64,000 nt of DNA, taken from positions 124,001 through 188,000 of the forward strand of contig NZ_JACEZS010000003.1 in assembly GCF_014042365.1 (NCBI RefSeq), in the 5' to 3' direction. The notes beneath the pieces were generated by a model, which was not told where the DNA came from, searched no databases, and worked only from the letters and a program-made list of their open reading frames with translations. Shown in pieces: positions 34,762-43,874 of this stretch (position 1 is the first letter of the stretch; every line of letters starts with the position of its first letter). The stretch comes from Rugamonas fusca (GTDB lineage Bacteria > Pseudomonadota > Gammaproteobacteria > Burkholderiales > Burkholderiaceae_D). The translations under genes were made by a program, and so were the position numbers.

Positions 34762-35250
34762 TCGACTTATCCCTGTCTTATCCCTGCCTTATTCCACCAG
34801 TTTTACACAAGCTTGTCCACAATGCCTGGCGAGGGATGCTGGCGCTGGAAAACTTATCCCGGGTTTTCCAGTTGCTATTCAGCGCTTATCCCGGTGCTTT
34901 TACACATCTTTATCCACAGAAATAAGTTGTCCCTGTAATGCCCACCGCTTTCCCACAGGCTTATCCACACCGGCTCTTGACGCGATGGCAAAACCGCATC
35001 GTTACAGGCTTTATGCGGATCGGGCATTTTCCGCTTACTCATGAGCATCAAGTTATCCCACGGTTTTCCCGCCCTTATACCGTTGTTTTCCTCCGTTTAT
35101 GCCCGTGCTTCTCCACATGTTTATCCACAGAGCAAAAATCATCGTGTTCTGGGGAAAATTCAGGACGTAAAAAAGCCGGGAAGTTATCCCGGCTTGTTCA
35201 GGCACTTGCCCACAGCCTTATCCACAAAGCCGTGAACGGATTGGCGCTGG
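34762..35250 (+). other. DnaA-box cluster between lrp and glmU
   Basis: A 489-bp non-coding gap between convergent genes holding ten TTATCC cores, all on the plus strand. They start at 34767, 34778, 34854, 34886, 34910, 34961, 35053, 35121, 35184 and 35218. Four are perfect TTATCCACA DnaA boxes (34910, 34961, 35121, 35218). TTGTCCACA at 34813 and TTTTACACA at 34801 and 34898 are near-consensus. No TAG repeat array is seen, unlike the 48-49 kb cluster. It may be an accessory origin element or a DnaA-binding reservoir. Confidence 0.7.
35169..35193 (-). terminator. glmU terminator
   Basis: GCCGGGA (35175-35181) and TCCCGGC (35187-35193) form a perfect 7-bp stem with a 5-base loop, followed on the minus strand by six T. 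It lies about 60 bp past the glmU stop. One of the TTATCC cores of the DnaA-box cluster spans the loop and right arm. Confidence 0.8.
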
Positions 35251-36615
35251 CTATTTCTTGATCTTCACGGGACGGGTCCAGCCGTCCACCGTCACCTGGC
35301 GGGCGCGCGACACGGTCAGCTTGCCGGCTGGCGCATCCTTGGCCAGCGTGGTGCCGGCGCCCAGGGTGGCGCCTTTGCCCACCGTCACGGGCGCGATCAG
35401 CTGGGTGTCACTGCCGATGAAGCAGTCGTCCTCGATCACGGTGCGGAACTTGTTGACGCCATCGTAGTTGCAGGTGATGGTGCCGGCGCCGATATTGACG
35501 CGCGACCCCACTGTGGCGTCGCCCACGTAGGCCAGGTGGTTGGCCTTGCTGTGCGGGGCGATCTGGGCGTTCTTGATTTCCACGAAATTGCCGATGTGGA
35601 CATCCTGGCCCAGCTCCGTGCCGGGACGCAGCCGCGCATACGGGCCGATGATGGATGCCTCGCCCACCACCGCCTGCTCGATATGGCAGAACGGCTTGAT
35701 CACGGCACCGGCCGCGATGCGGGCGTTGACCAGCACGCTGTGCGCGCCCACGGTCACGCCATCGGCCAGTTCCACCTTGCCTTCGAATACGCAACCGACG
35801 TCGATGGTCACATCGCGGCCGCAAATCAGTTCGCCACGCACGTCGATGCGGGCCGGGTCGAGCAGGGTGACACCCTGTTCCAGCAGGCGGTTGGCGATAT
35901 TGCCCTGATGGATGCGTTCCAGCTGGGCCAGCTGCACCTTGCTGTTGACGCCAGCCACTTCCCATTGCGCACCGGGCTGGGCCGACACGACAGGCACGCC
36001 GTCGGCCACGGCCATGGCCACGATATCCGTCAGGTAATACTCACCTTGCGCGTTATTGTTCGACAGCGCGCCCAGCCATTGCTTGAGCTTGCCGCCGGGG
36101 GCGACCATGATGCCACTGTTGATTTCCTTGATGGCGCGCTCGGCCTCGGTGGCATCCTTTTGCTCGACGATGCGCACGATGCGGCCATCCTCGCGGATGA
36201 TGCGGCCCAGGCCGAACGGATCGTCCTGCTCCACGGTCAGGATGGCCAGCTTGTCGTTGCCGGCCGCGTCCACCAGCGCGCGCAGGGTGGCGGCGCTGGT
36301 CAGCGGCACGTCACCGTACAGGATCAGGGTGGGCAAATTCTCGTCCAGCGCGGGCAGGGCTTGCATGACGGCGTGGCCGGTGCCCAGTTGCGGCTCCTGC
36401 AAAGCCGTGGCGACCGGCTCGGTCTGCCTGGACAGCAACTCCAGCACGGCCGCGCCACCATGGCCATAAATCACGCATAATTGATGTGGAGACAAGCTGC
36501 GCGCGGTATCGATCACGTGCGACAACATGGGCTTGCCGGCCACCGGGTGCAATACCTTGGGCAGGGCCGATTGCATGCGTTTGCCCATGCCGGCGGCGAG
36601 GATGACTACATTCAT
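35251..36615 (-). CDS. glmU: Bifunctional GlcN-1-P acetyltransferase / GlcNAc-1-P uridyltransferase
   Basis: A 454-residue enzyme making UDP-GlcNAc. The N-terminal uridyltransferase (about 1-228) shows [20 protein letters not shown] (nucleotide binding) and G-D-V-P-L-T. The left-handed beta-helix acetyltransferase (about 250-450) shows hexapeptide repeats, including [29 protein letters not shown] and [13 protein letters not shown]. Length and motifs match the family. It has its own terminator in the downstream DnaA-box cluster and diverges from the lipoprotein gene. Confidence 0.96.
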   Translation of the reverse strand: MNVVILAAGMGKRMQSALPKVLHPVAGKPMLSHVIDTARSLSPHQLCVIYGHGGAAVLELLSRQTEPVATALQEPQLGTGHAVMQALPALDENLPTLILYGDVPLTSAATLRALVDAAGNDKLAILTVEQDDPFGLGRIIREDGRIVRIVEQKDATEAERAIKEINSGIMVAPGGKLKQWLGALSNNNAQGEYYLTDIVAMAVADGVPVVSAQPGAQWEVAGVNSKVQLAQLERIHQGNIANRLLEQGVTLLDPARIDVRGELICGRDVTIDVGCVFEGKVELADGVTVGAHSVLVNARIAAGAVIKPFCHIEQAVVGEASIIGPYARLRPGTELGQDVHIGNFVEIKNAQIAPHSKANHLAYVGDATVGSRVNIGAGTITCNYDGVNKFRTVIEDDCFIGSDTQLIAPVTVGKGATLGAGTTLAKDAPAGKLTVSRARQVTVDGWTRPVKIKK

Positions 36616-36659
36616 AGGGCCGTAGAACTCTGAAAGTTAAAAAGATGGAAAAGTTTAAC

Positions 36660-37541
36660 ATGCACGCCGCCCCGCTAAGGCGCGCGACACGTCTTTTCCT
36701 GCTGGGCATCGCGCTGCTGCTGGCCGCGTGCAGCTCGTTGCAACTGGCCTACAACCACGGCGACACGCTGCTCTACTGGTGGCTGGACGGCTATGTCGAT
36801 CTGGACAGCGACCAGAAACCCTGGGTCAGGCAGGATATCGACGACTTTTTCCAGTGGCACCGCAAGACCCAGTTGCGCGACTACGCGCAAGTGCTGCAAA
36901 CGGCCCGGCGCCAGTTGCAGGGCTCGCCCACGGAGGCGGATTTGCTGGCCGATTATGACGATATCCGCGCGCGTACCGAGTTGATGTTGCTCAAGGCCCT
37001 ACCCCAGCTGGCCGAGCTGGCCCGCTCGCTGCGGCCCCAGCAGATTGAACAAATGGAGAAGAAGTTCGCCTCCAACAACGACACCTTCCGCCACAAGAAC
37101 ATGAAGGGCGACCGCGAGCACCAGCTGGCCTTCCGCTACGACAAGGCGATGGACCAGTTCGAGCTATGGTTCGGCAATTTCAGCCGCGAGCAGGAAGCGG
37201 CTATCCGCCAGGCGTCTGACGCGCGCCCGCTCAATAACGCGCTATGGCTGGACGAGCGCATCCGGCGCCAGCAAGCCATCCTGGCGCTGGTGCGGCGCGT
37301 GCAGCGCGACAAGCTGGGCCAGGACGCCACCATGGCCCTGATCCGCAGCCTGATCGAAGAGAACTTCGCGCGCCGCGGCCAGTCCGACCGCAAGGACTTT
37401 TTCGGCGAATACGACCAGGGCACGGCGCAGCTGGTGCTGACCGTGATCCAGCTCGCCACGCCGGCCCAGAAAGCGCACGCGCTCAAGCGCATGCAAGGCT
37501 GGATCGACGACTGCAACGCGCTGGCGGCGCAGGCCCATTGA
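36660..37541 (+). CDS. DUF6279 family lipoprotein
   Basis: A 293-residue predicted lipoprotein: an N-terminal basic and hydrophobic segment ends in L-L-A-A-C, with Cys at about residue 24. The mature chain is mostly helical with many charged residues; it has the L-A-Y-N-H-x-D-T-L-L-Y-W-W-L-D-x-Y-V-D-L pattern of DUF6279, a family of unknown function. The start at 36660 has GGAAAAG six bases upstream; ATG 36645 is an alternative adding five residues. It is divergent from glmU and lies 58 bp upstream of rsmD. No function is proposed. Confidence 0.8.
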   Translation: MHAAPLRRATRLFLLGIALLLAACSSLQLAYNHGDTLLYWWLDGYVDLDSDQKPWVRQDIDDFFQWHRKTQLRDYAQVLQTARRQLQGSPTEADLLADYDDIRARTELMLLKALPQLAELARSLRPQQIEQMEKKFASNNDTFRHKNMKGDREHQLAFRYDKAMDQFELWFGNFSREQEAAIRQASDARPLNNALWLDERIRRQQAILALVRRVQRDKLGQDATMALIRSLIEENFARRGQSDRKDFFGEYDQGTAQLVLTVIQLATPAQKAHALKRMQGWIDDCNALAAQAH

Positions 37542-37599
37542 CCAGCGCCAGCAAGGCCGTATGCTATAGTGCCCGCTGTTGAATCAATGACTTAGCCCC

Positions 37600-38247
37600 A
37601 TGCAGAAGAAGCCAGCCAAGCCCGCCAAAACCCCGGTCCACGGTCCGAAACACAGCAACCAGGTCCGCATCATCGGCGGCGCGTGGAAGCGCACGCCGCT
37701 GCCCGTGCTGGAAGCGCTGGGCCTGCGCCCGACCCCGGACCGGGTGCGCGAAACCGTGTTCAACTGGATCAACCACTTGCGCGATGGCTACTGGGCCGAC
37801 GCCCAGGTGCTGGACCTGTTCGCCGGCAGCGGCGCGCTGGGCTTTGAAGCGGCCAGCCGCGGCGCCCAGTGCGTGACCATGGTGGACAGCCACGGCCCCG
37901 TGGTGCGCCAGCTGGAAGTGATCAAGGACAAGCTCAAGGCCGACAACGTGCAACTGCTGCGCGGCGACGCGCTGGCCGTGGCGCAAGGCGCGGCCGCCCG
38001 TGGCCAGCGCTACGACCTGGTGTTCCTCGATCCGCCCTACCAGCAGGATTTCCTCAGCCGCACCCTGCCGCTGTGCGCGAAGCTGATGAAGGAGGGCGGC
38101 CTGGTCTACGCCGAGTCGGGCCTGTCGCTCATCATGGAAGAGGGCGTCGAGACGCCGGACTGGCTGGCGCCGTGGGACATCATCCGGGCCGACAAGGCCG
38201 GCATGGTGTACTACCATTTGCTGAAGCTCAAGCCAGGCGCTGCCTGA
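37600..38247 (+). CDS. rsmD: 16S rRNA (guanine-966-N2)-methyltransferase
   Basis: A 215-residue SAM-dependent enzyme that methylates G966 of 16S rRNA. Visible are R-I-I-G-G-x-W-K-R-T-P-L, T-P-D-R-V-R-E-T-V-F-N-W, the SAM-binding L-D-L-F-A-G-S-G-A-L-G-F-E and the catalytic D-P-P-Y. A lysine/proline-rich N-terminal extension of about 20 residues precedes the domain. It is followed by a terminator and then coaD, the usual rsmD-coaD order in many proteobacteria. Confidence 0.94.
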   Translation: MQKKPAKPAKTPVHGPKHSNQVRIIGGAWKRTPLPVLEALGLRPTPDRVRETVFNWINHLRDGYWADAQVLDLFAGSGALGFEAASRGAQCVTMVDSHGPVVRQLEVIKDKLKADNVQLLRGDALAVAQGAAARGQRYDLVFLDPPYQQDFLSRTLPLCAKLMKEGGLVYAESGLSLIMEEGVETPDWLAPWDIIRADKAGMVYYHLLKLKPGAA

Positions 38248-38269
38248 ACCGGATGGCGCGCGCGACTGA

Positions 38270-38884
<615 letters not shown>

Positions 38885-38904
38885 GTTAGTAAGTAAGCAA
38901 GTAA

Positions 38905-39171
<267 letters not shown>

Positions 39172-39182
39172 GCTGCGCTGTC

Positions 39183-39204
39183 CGCGCGGACGCCCGTCCG
39201 CGCG
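39183..39204. repeat. GC-rich inverted repeat after the ferredoxin gene
   Basis: CGCGCGGACG and CGTCCGCGCG are perfect 10-bp complements with only two bases between them. No T run follows on either side. It may pause or terminate transcription in a Rho-independent-like way, or simply stabilise the mRNA end. Confidence 0.45.
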
Positions 39205-39359
39205 CCATCCCTGGCCTAGGGAACTTCCTCTAAAATAGCATGACCGTGCGGCAAATTGGCCGCACTGCGCGTCCACGCGCAGCTCCCGGTGGTATATTTC
39301 AGCCACGCCAACATTGCGGACTGCATGAGGGCGGCCTACCACTACCCCCTGGAGACAGT

Positions 39360-39959
39360 ATGACCAATCGCAGAACCACCCTGAAAAGCCTGCTGGCCGC
39401 CGCCATGCTGGCAACGAGCTTCAGCCTGCCCGCCGTGGCCGCCACGGAAGTGGCCGGCATCAAGTTTGACGACAACGTCACCCTGGCCGGCAAGGAATTG
39501 AAACTGAACGGCGCCGGCTTGCGCACCAAGGTGATTTTCAAGGTGTATGCGCTGGGCCTGTACCTGCCGGAGAAGAAGTCGACCGTGGCCGATATCCTGG
39601 CACTGCAAGGCCCGCGCCGCGTCTCCATCGTCATGATGCGCGACCTGAGCTCGGAAGATTTTGGCGAAGCCTTCATGGCCGGCCTGAAAGCCAATTCCAC
39701 CGAGGCCGAGCGCGCCAAGGTATTGCCGCAAACGATGAAATTCGGTGAAATCTTCGCCCAGATCCCCAGCCTGAAAAAAGGTGACGTGCTGGCGCTGGAC
39801 TGGACGCCGGGCGAGGGCACGCAGTGCCAGCTGAACGGCAAGAAGATCGGCGAGCCGCTGCCCGACCTGGCTTTCTATAACGCGGTGTTGCGCATCTGGC
39901 TGGGCGACAAGCCTGTGGATAGCTCGCTCAAGCCTCATCTGTTGGGCACGGCGAAGTGA
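39360..39959 (+). CDS. Chalcone isomerase-like periplasmic protein
   Basis: A 199-residue protein with a signal peptide (residues 1-26, ending A-V-A-A) and a chalcone-isomerase-like fold: V-A-G-I-K-F-D-D, L-N-G-A-G-L-R-T-K-V-I-F-K-V-Y-A-L-G-L-Y-L, and a final W-L-G-D-K-P-V. Bacterial members are not known to make flavonoids; they are periplasmic proteins of unclear function, perhaps lipid binding. ATG 39360 is preceded by GGAGA and starts the signal peptide, so it is preferred to the in-frame ATG at 39240. It stands alone. Confidence 0.88.
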   Translation: MTNRRTTLKSLLAAAMLATSFSLPAVAATEVAGIKFDDNVTLAGKELKLNGAGLRTKVIFKVYALGLYLPEKKSTVADILALQGPRRVSIVMMRDLSSEDFGEAFMAGLKANSTEAERAKVLPQTMKFGEIFAQIPSLKKGDVLALDWTPGEGTQCQLNGKKIGEPLPDLAFYNAVLRIWLGDKPVDSSLKPHLLGTAK

Positions 39960-40007
39960 TTGCTGCGATGCGGCATCGGGCCTTGCCCGCTGCCGCGTCC
40001 GTTTTGA

Positions 40008-40301
40008 TCAGGCGCGCGCGGCCAGTGCGCGCAGTTCAGCCGCGTGGCTGGGCGAACCTTCCATCGAATTCAACATACGGTTCAGCATCATCGCGTCGCG
40101 CATCTGGCGGCGCTGCAAACGCTGTTCCTTGGTCAATTTTGGCTTGATCACTAGCTTCAGCGCCCGCGCCACCCCCAACAGCAATGGTTTGAACAGCAGC
40201 AAAAAGGCCAGCGCCACGGTCAGGCCGGCGGTGATTTCCAGTGCGGCGATCAGGGAAAAATGCTGTGCGGCCGCGTGCACGAGGGAGATGATGGTAGACA
40301 T
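40008..40301 (-). CDS. Small membrane protein of unknown function
   Basis: A 97-residue protein. One long hydrophobic segment (about residues 18-45, ALEITAGLTVALAFLLLFKP) is followed by a strongly basic helical tail (KPKLTKEQRLQRRQMRDAMMLNRM) and an alanine-rich end. The tail is likely cytosolic. I do not recognise the family. The reading frame and codon use look genuine, and the gene is flanked by unrelated genes on the opposite strand. A start five codons further out is possible. Confidence 0.55.
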   Translation of the reverse strand: MSTIISLVHAAAQHFSLIAALEITAGLTVALAFLLLFKPLLLGVARALKLVIKPKLTKEQRLQRRQMRDAMMLNRMLNSMEGSPSHAAELRALAARA

Positions 40302-40488
40302 GATGTGCAGGTACATTTAGAATCTACCGTAACTATAGTGCAGCGCAACATAACCATCCAATTTCATTTCCCGATAACAATTATGCGGATGGTGAATGGG
40401 ATGAGTTATAGTTGACGAGGAAATCATATTTCTGAATTTTCCCGCCATACTCTACACTTGCCTTTAATCAACTAACCGCTGGGCTGCC

Positions 40489-41457
40489 ATGAGCTTTCTG
40501 ACGCTGGACTTGAATTTGTTGCGCGTCTTTGACGCCGTGATGACGGAGCAAAACCTGACTCGCGCCGCCGGGCACCTGGCCATGACCCAGCCCGCCGTGT
40601 CCAACGCCATCAAGCGCTTGCGCGAAAGCCTGGGCGATGAATTGCTGATCCGCACCGCCTACGGCGTCAAGCCGACGCCGCGCGCCGAAACCCTGTGGCC
40701 ATCCGTGCGCAGCGCGCTGGCCAGCCTGGAAGCGGCCGTGGCGCCGGAAACCTTCGACGTCTCCAAGGCCCACGCCACCTTCCGCATGGCCATGGCCGAC
40801 GCCACGGCCGCGTTCTGGCTGCCGTCGCTGATGCGTTCGATCGAGCGCGAGGCGCCCGGTGTGAACGTGCGCATGATGCCGCTGACCACGCGTGAACCGC
40901 GCCCCATGCTGCTGCGCGGCGACATCGACCTGGCCGTCGGTTTCTTCCCCGGCGTGGCGGCCCAGTTATCGAGCGACGTCGGTTCGCCGATCCGCCACGA
41001 GCGCCTGTATTCGGGCCATTACGTGTGCGTGATGCGGCGCGACCATCCGCTGGCCAAGGGCGAGCTGACGCTGGATAACTATTGCGCGGCCAACCACCTG
41101 CTGGTGAGTTTCTCGGGCCGGGCCCACGGCCTGGTCGACGAGGCGCTGGCACAATTGCAGCGCGAACGCCGCATCCTGCTGACGGTGAACCAGTTCTTCA
41201 CGGCCGGCCGGGTGGTGGCCAATTCCGACCTGATCACCGTGCTGCCGCGCCACCTGATCGCCTCCACCGGCATGACGGACGCGCTGGTGTCGAAAGATCT
41301 GCCGTTCACCTTGCCGGCCGTCCACCTGGACATGCTGTGGCATGAACGCGATGCCCGCAGCCCGGCCCACAAATGGCTGCGCCAGCACCTGGAAGGCATG
41401 AATACCGTGGCCCAGCGCCTGGCACCCGGCACCAGCCCGAAGAACGATACCTACTGA
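40489..41457 (+). CDS. LysR-family transcriptional regulator
   Basis: A 322-residue regulator. The N-terminal winged helix (about 6-65) has LDLNLLRVFDAVMTEQNLTRAA and M-T-Q-P-A-V-S-N-A-I-K-R-L-R. The effector-binding domain (about 95-300) is of the NodD/PBP2 type seen in catabolic regulators. No divergent target gene is present: the neighbour upstream is the small membrane protein on the opposite strand, and downstream the chemoreceptor is convergent. Its regulon is therefore unknown. Confidence 0.9.
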   Translation: MSFLTLDLNLLRVFDAVMTEQNLTRAAGHLAMTQPAVSNAIKRLRESLGDELLIRTAYGVKPTPRAETLWPSVRSALASLEAAVAPETFDVSKAHATFRMAMADATAAFWLPSLMRSIEREAPGVNVRMMPLTTREPRPMLLRGDIDLAVGFFPGVAAQLSSDVGSPIRHERLYSGHYVCVMRRDHPLAKGELTLDNYCAANHLLVSFSGRAHGLVDEALAQLQRERRILLTVNQFFTAGRVVANSDLITVLPRHLIASTGMTDALVSKDLPFTLPAVHLDMLWHERDARSPAHKWLRQHLEGMNTVAQRLAPGTSPKNDTY

Positions 41458-41476
41458 CCCGCCACCACGGCCGCGC

Positions 41477-43039
41477 TCAAGCGTGGCCGCTGGACTTGTA
41501 GCCGACCCGGAAACCGCCCCAGTGGCGGCCGTCCACGTAAATGGGCGCCGACAGGTCGTGCATCACTTCCCCCGTATCGCGCTTATATGTTTGCAGCAGG
41601 AACGGCTTGGTGTTGGCGCCGCAGCGCTTGCCCGTGCGGTCGTTGAAGATGCGCTTGGTGCGGTTATTGACGAAATCGACGTCGTAGTTGCCGGTGAGCG
41701 GCTGGGAAAACTTCTTGTTGTGGGTGGGGAAATAGCCATTGTTATCCACAGCACCCGCGTAGGTCAGCTGGGGCAGGGCGCGCAATACGGCTTCCTGCAA
41801 CTCCGGCAGCACGCGGTCCGTGAACGCGTCGAAGCGCGTGCTGTGCTTGAGTGGATTGGTGTTCGGGATGGGCTGGTAATGGCGGTCGAACAGGGCTTCG
41901 CGCGTGATCTGGCCGCTGGCGATGGCTTGCGAGAAGATCTTGCCCACTTCCAGCGCCGCCTGCTGGGCCGCGATGCGGATCGCGTCGTGCGAGGTTTCGA
42001 TGGCCGTGTCGCCCAGCGCGCCCGTGATCACCTCGGCCCGCTCGGCCAGCGCCATGGCCGAACTGGCCGCCTTGGGTAATTCCGCGTCGGTGGACAGCAT
42101 GCTGTCGTGGATGCTGCGGATGGCGTCGGCGATGTCGTGGATGGTGGCCACCTGCTCGCGCGAGGCGCGCGCGATCTGGCCGATCTCATCCTCGGACACG
42201 CCCGACGAACGCTCGATATTGCCGAGCAAGCCGTGCACGGTTTCCACGTTGCCGGCCGCCTGGCTGACGGCATCGGCCAGCGTGTGCATGCCGGTGGTGG
42301 CGCGCTCGGCCTGTTCGTTGATTTCGCGCACCATGTGGCTGATTTCGTCCGTCGCCTCCTTGGTGCGCATGGCCAGCTGGCGCACTTCGCCGGCCACGAC
42401 GGCAAAGCCGCGTCCGTGCTCACCGGCGCGGGCGGCCTCGATGGCCGCGTTCAGGGCCAGCAGGTTGGTGCGGGCGGAAATTTCGCTGATCGCTTCCGTG
42501 AAACCGTAGATGCGGCGGGAATTGGCTTGCAGTTCCGTCATCACGGTGGCGGCCGTCTGGGCATCCTGGCGGGCCGCGCTGATGCGCTGCAAGCCCTGGT
42601 CCGCTTCCTTGCGGCCCGCTTCCGTTTCCACCCGCACCTGGGACGCCACCTTGGCGGCCCGTTCGGCGTTGGCGGCGATGCGTTCGATGGTGGCGACATT
42701 GCGGCCGGAGCTGTCGGCAATGCCACTGGCCGTTTCCACGTCCTGCTCGATTTTCTTTTTGACGGTATCGACGAAGTAGGAGGTTTCCGCGGCGCCGATC
42801 ATGATAGCGTCAATTGCCTCGCCCACGGTATGGGCGAAACGATGCGCGCCGTCATCGTCGGCATGGCGCCGGCCCAGGCTGACGATGAGCGCGCCAGCCA
42901 GCGCGGCCGGCGCGGCAAGCAGCAGCGATCCGCCGCCGCCAAACGCCAGCGATCCCAGATAAGCCAGGCCAGTACCACCGGCCGTCGCGCCCAACAGCCA
43001 GGCCGCCTGGCGCACCATCGTGTGCTGCAAGAATCTCAT
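41477..43039 (-). CDS. Methyl-accepting chemotaxis protein with C-terminal sensor-like region
   Basis: A 520-residue protein with two N-terminal hydrophobic segments (about 12-55) and no periplasmic domain between them. The signalling domain runs from about 70 to 345, with the tip [35 protein letters not shown]. After it, residues about 370-515 form a separate domain containing [31 protein letters not shown] and H-W-G-G-F-R-V-G-Y. This is the reverse of the usual order: sensing seems to follow signalling and to be cytosolic. Related receptors occur in other betaproteobacteria; the ligand is unknown. Confidence 0.85.
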   Translation of the reverse strand: MRFLQHTMVRQAAWLLGATAGGTGLAYLGSLAFGGGGSLLLAAPAALAGALIVSLGRRHADDDGAHRFAHTVGEAIDAIMIGAAETSYFVDTVKKKIEQDVETASGIADSSGRNVATIERIAANAERAAKVASQVRVETEAGRKEADQGLQRISAARQDAQTAATVMTELQANSRRIYGFTEAISEISARTNLLALNAAIEAARAGEHGRGFAVVAGEVRQLAMRTKEATDEISHMVREINEQAERATTGMHTLADAVSQAAGNVETVHGLLGNIERSSGVSEDEIGQIARASREQVATIHDIADAIRSIHDSMLSTDAELPKAASSAMALAERAEVITGALGDTAIETSHDAIRIAAQQAALEVGKIFSQAIASGQITREALFDRHYQPIPNTNPLKHSTRFDAFTDRVLPELQEAVLRALPQLTYAGAVDNNGYFPTHNKKFSQPLTGNYDVDFVNNRTKRIFNDRTGKRCGANTKPFLLQTYKRDTGEVMHDLSAPIYVDGRHWGGFRVGYKSSGHA

Positions 43040-43197
43040 TCGCCCTCCGTGCGTTCGTCACAGCGGAGCAGCGCGCCTTGTCAGGCGCTGTCCTGGACAC
43101 GAATGCGTCCGATTTTCATGCGACAAACCGATTCCAAAATACAACAGAACTTAATCTAGCTCAATCGCTATTTGTGACTAGAAGGCGCCAAGCCGTG

Positions 43198-43653
43198 CTA
43201 TTTGATGGGCAACTTGGTGGTATTCTTCACCTCTTCCATGACGGCATAGGTGTGCGTTTCGCGCACGCCTTTTTGCAACAGCGTCTTGCCCAGGAATTCG
43301 CGGTAGGCAGCCATGTCCTTGACGCGGGCCTTGACCAGGTAGTCAAAGCCGCCGGCGACCATGTGGCATTCCAGCACTTCCGGGATCACTTGCACGCTCT
43401 GCTTGAAGGCGTCGAACACTTCCGGCGTGGTGCGGTCGAGCACGACCTCGATGAAGACCAGCAGCGATACGTCCAGCAGTTGCGGATTGAGCTGGGCCGT
43501 GTAGCCCATGATATAGCCCGATTCATGCAACTTGCGCACCCGCTCCAGGCAAGCGGCCGGCGACAGGTTGACGCGGGCCGCCAGCTCGACGTTGCTGATG
43601 CGGCCGTCGCTCTGCAATTCCATCAGAATTTTCTTGCTGATCTTGTCCAGCAT
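43198..43653 (-). CDS. Lrp-family regulator, probably controlling putA
   Basis: A 151-residue Lrp/AsnC protein. The helix-turn-helix begins LDKISKKILMELQSDGRI, with L-A-A-R-V-N-L-S-P-A-A-C-L-E-R-V-R-K-L. The RAM domain contains V-A-G-G-F-D-Y-L-V-K-A-R-V-K-D-M-x-A-Y. It is divergent from putA, and PutA here lacks the N-terminal DNA-binding domain that autoregulates PutA in enteric bacteria, so this regulator likely activates putA when proline is present, as PutR-type Lrp proteins do in other proteobacteria. Confidence 0.88.
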   Translation of the reverse strand: MLDKISKKILMELQSDGRISNVELAARVNLSPAACLERVRKLHESGYIMGYTAQLNPQLLDVSLLVFIEVVLDRTTPEVFDAFKQSVQVIPEVLECHMVAGGFDYLVKARVKDMAAYREFLGKTLLQKGVRETHTYAVMEEVKNTTKLPIK

Positions 43654-43669
43654 ACTGCACGCTCCCCCT

Positions 43670-43700
43670 CAATTTTATTTGGTCAAATTGTCGCACCAAA
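43670..43700. promoter_or_regulatory. Inverted repeats in the lrp-putA divergent region
   Basis: CAATTT-N9-AAATTG (43670-43690) overlaps TTTGGT-N11-ACCAAA (43678-43700). They lie 17 bp upstream of the Lrp start codon and about 175 bp from putA. They are plausible binding sites for the Lrp regulator; the assignment rests on symmetry and position alone. Confidence 0.35.
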
Positions 43701-43874
43701 AACTATCTATTGCTAGTCCCCTGCAATACCAGAATTAATCCAGAAGATTCCCCATTACAATCAAATCATCAGCAGTTCATCGTTTTAGATGCCGATTACG
43801 CCCGCCAGCCCACGAGCCTGCCGGGCGTTTTTTGCACGTGGACTCATCAAAAACTTCACCGACAAGAGTATTCC

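Noticed and set aside
34938-35261. Short plus-strand open frames in the lrp-glmU gap
   Set aside because: They run through repeated TTATCC motifs and a terminator, lack ribosome sites and have non-coding composition.
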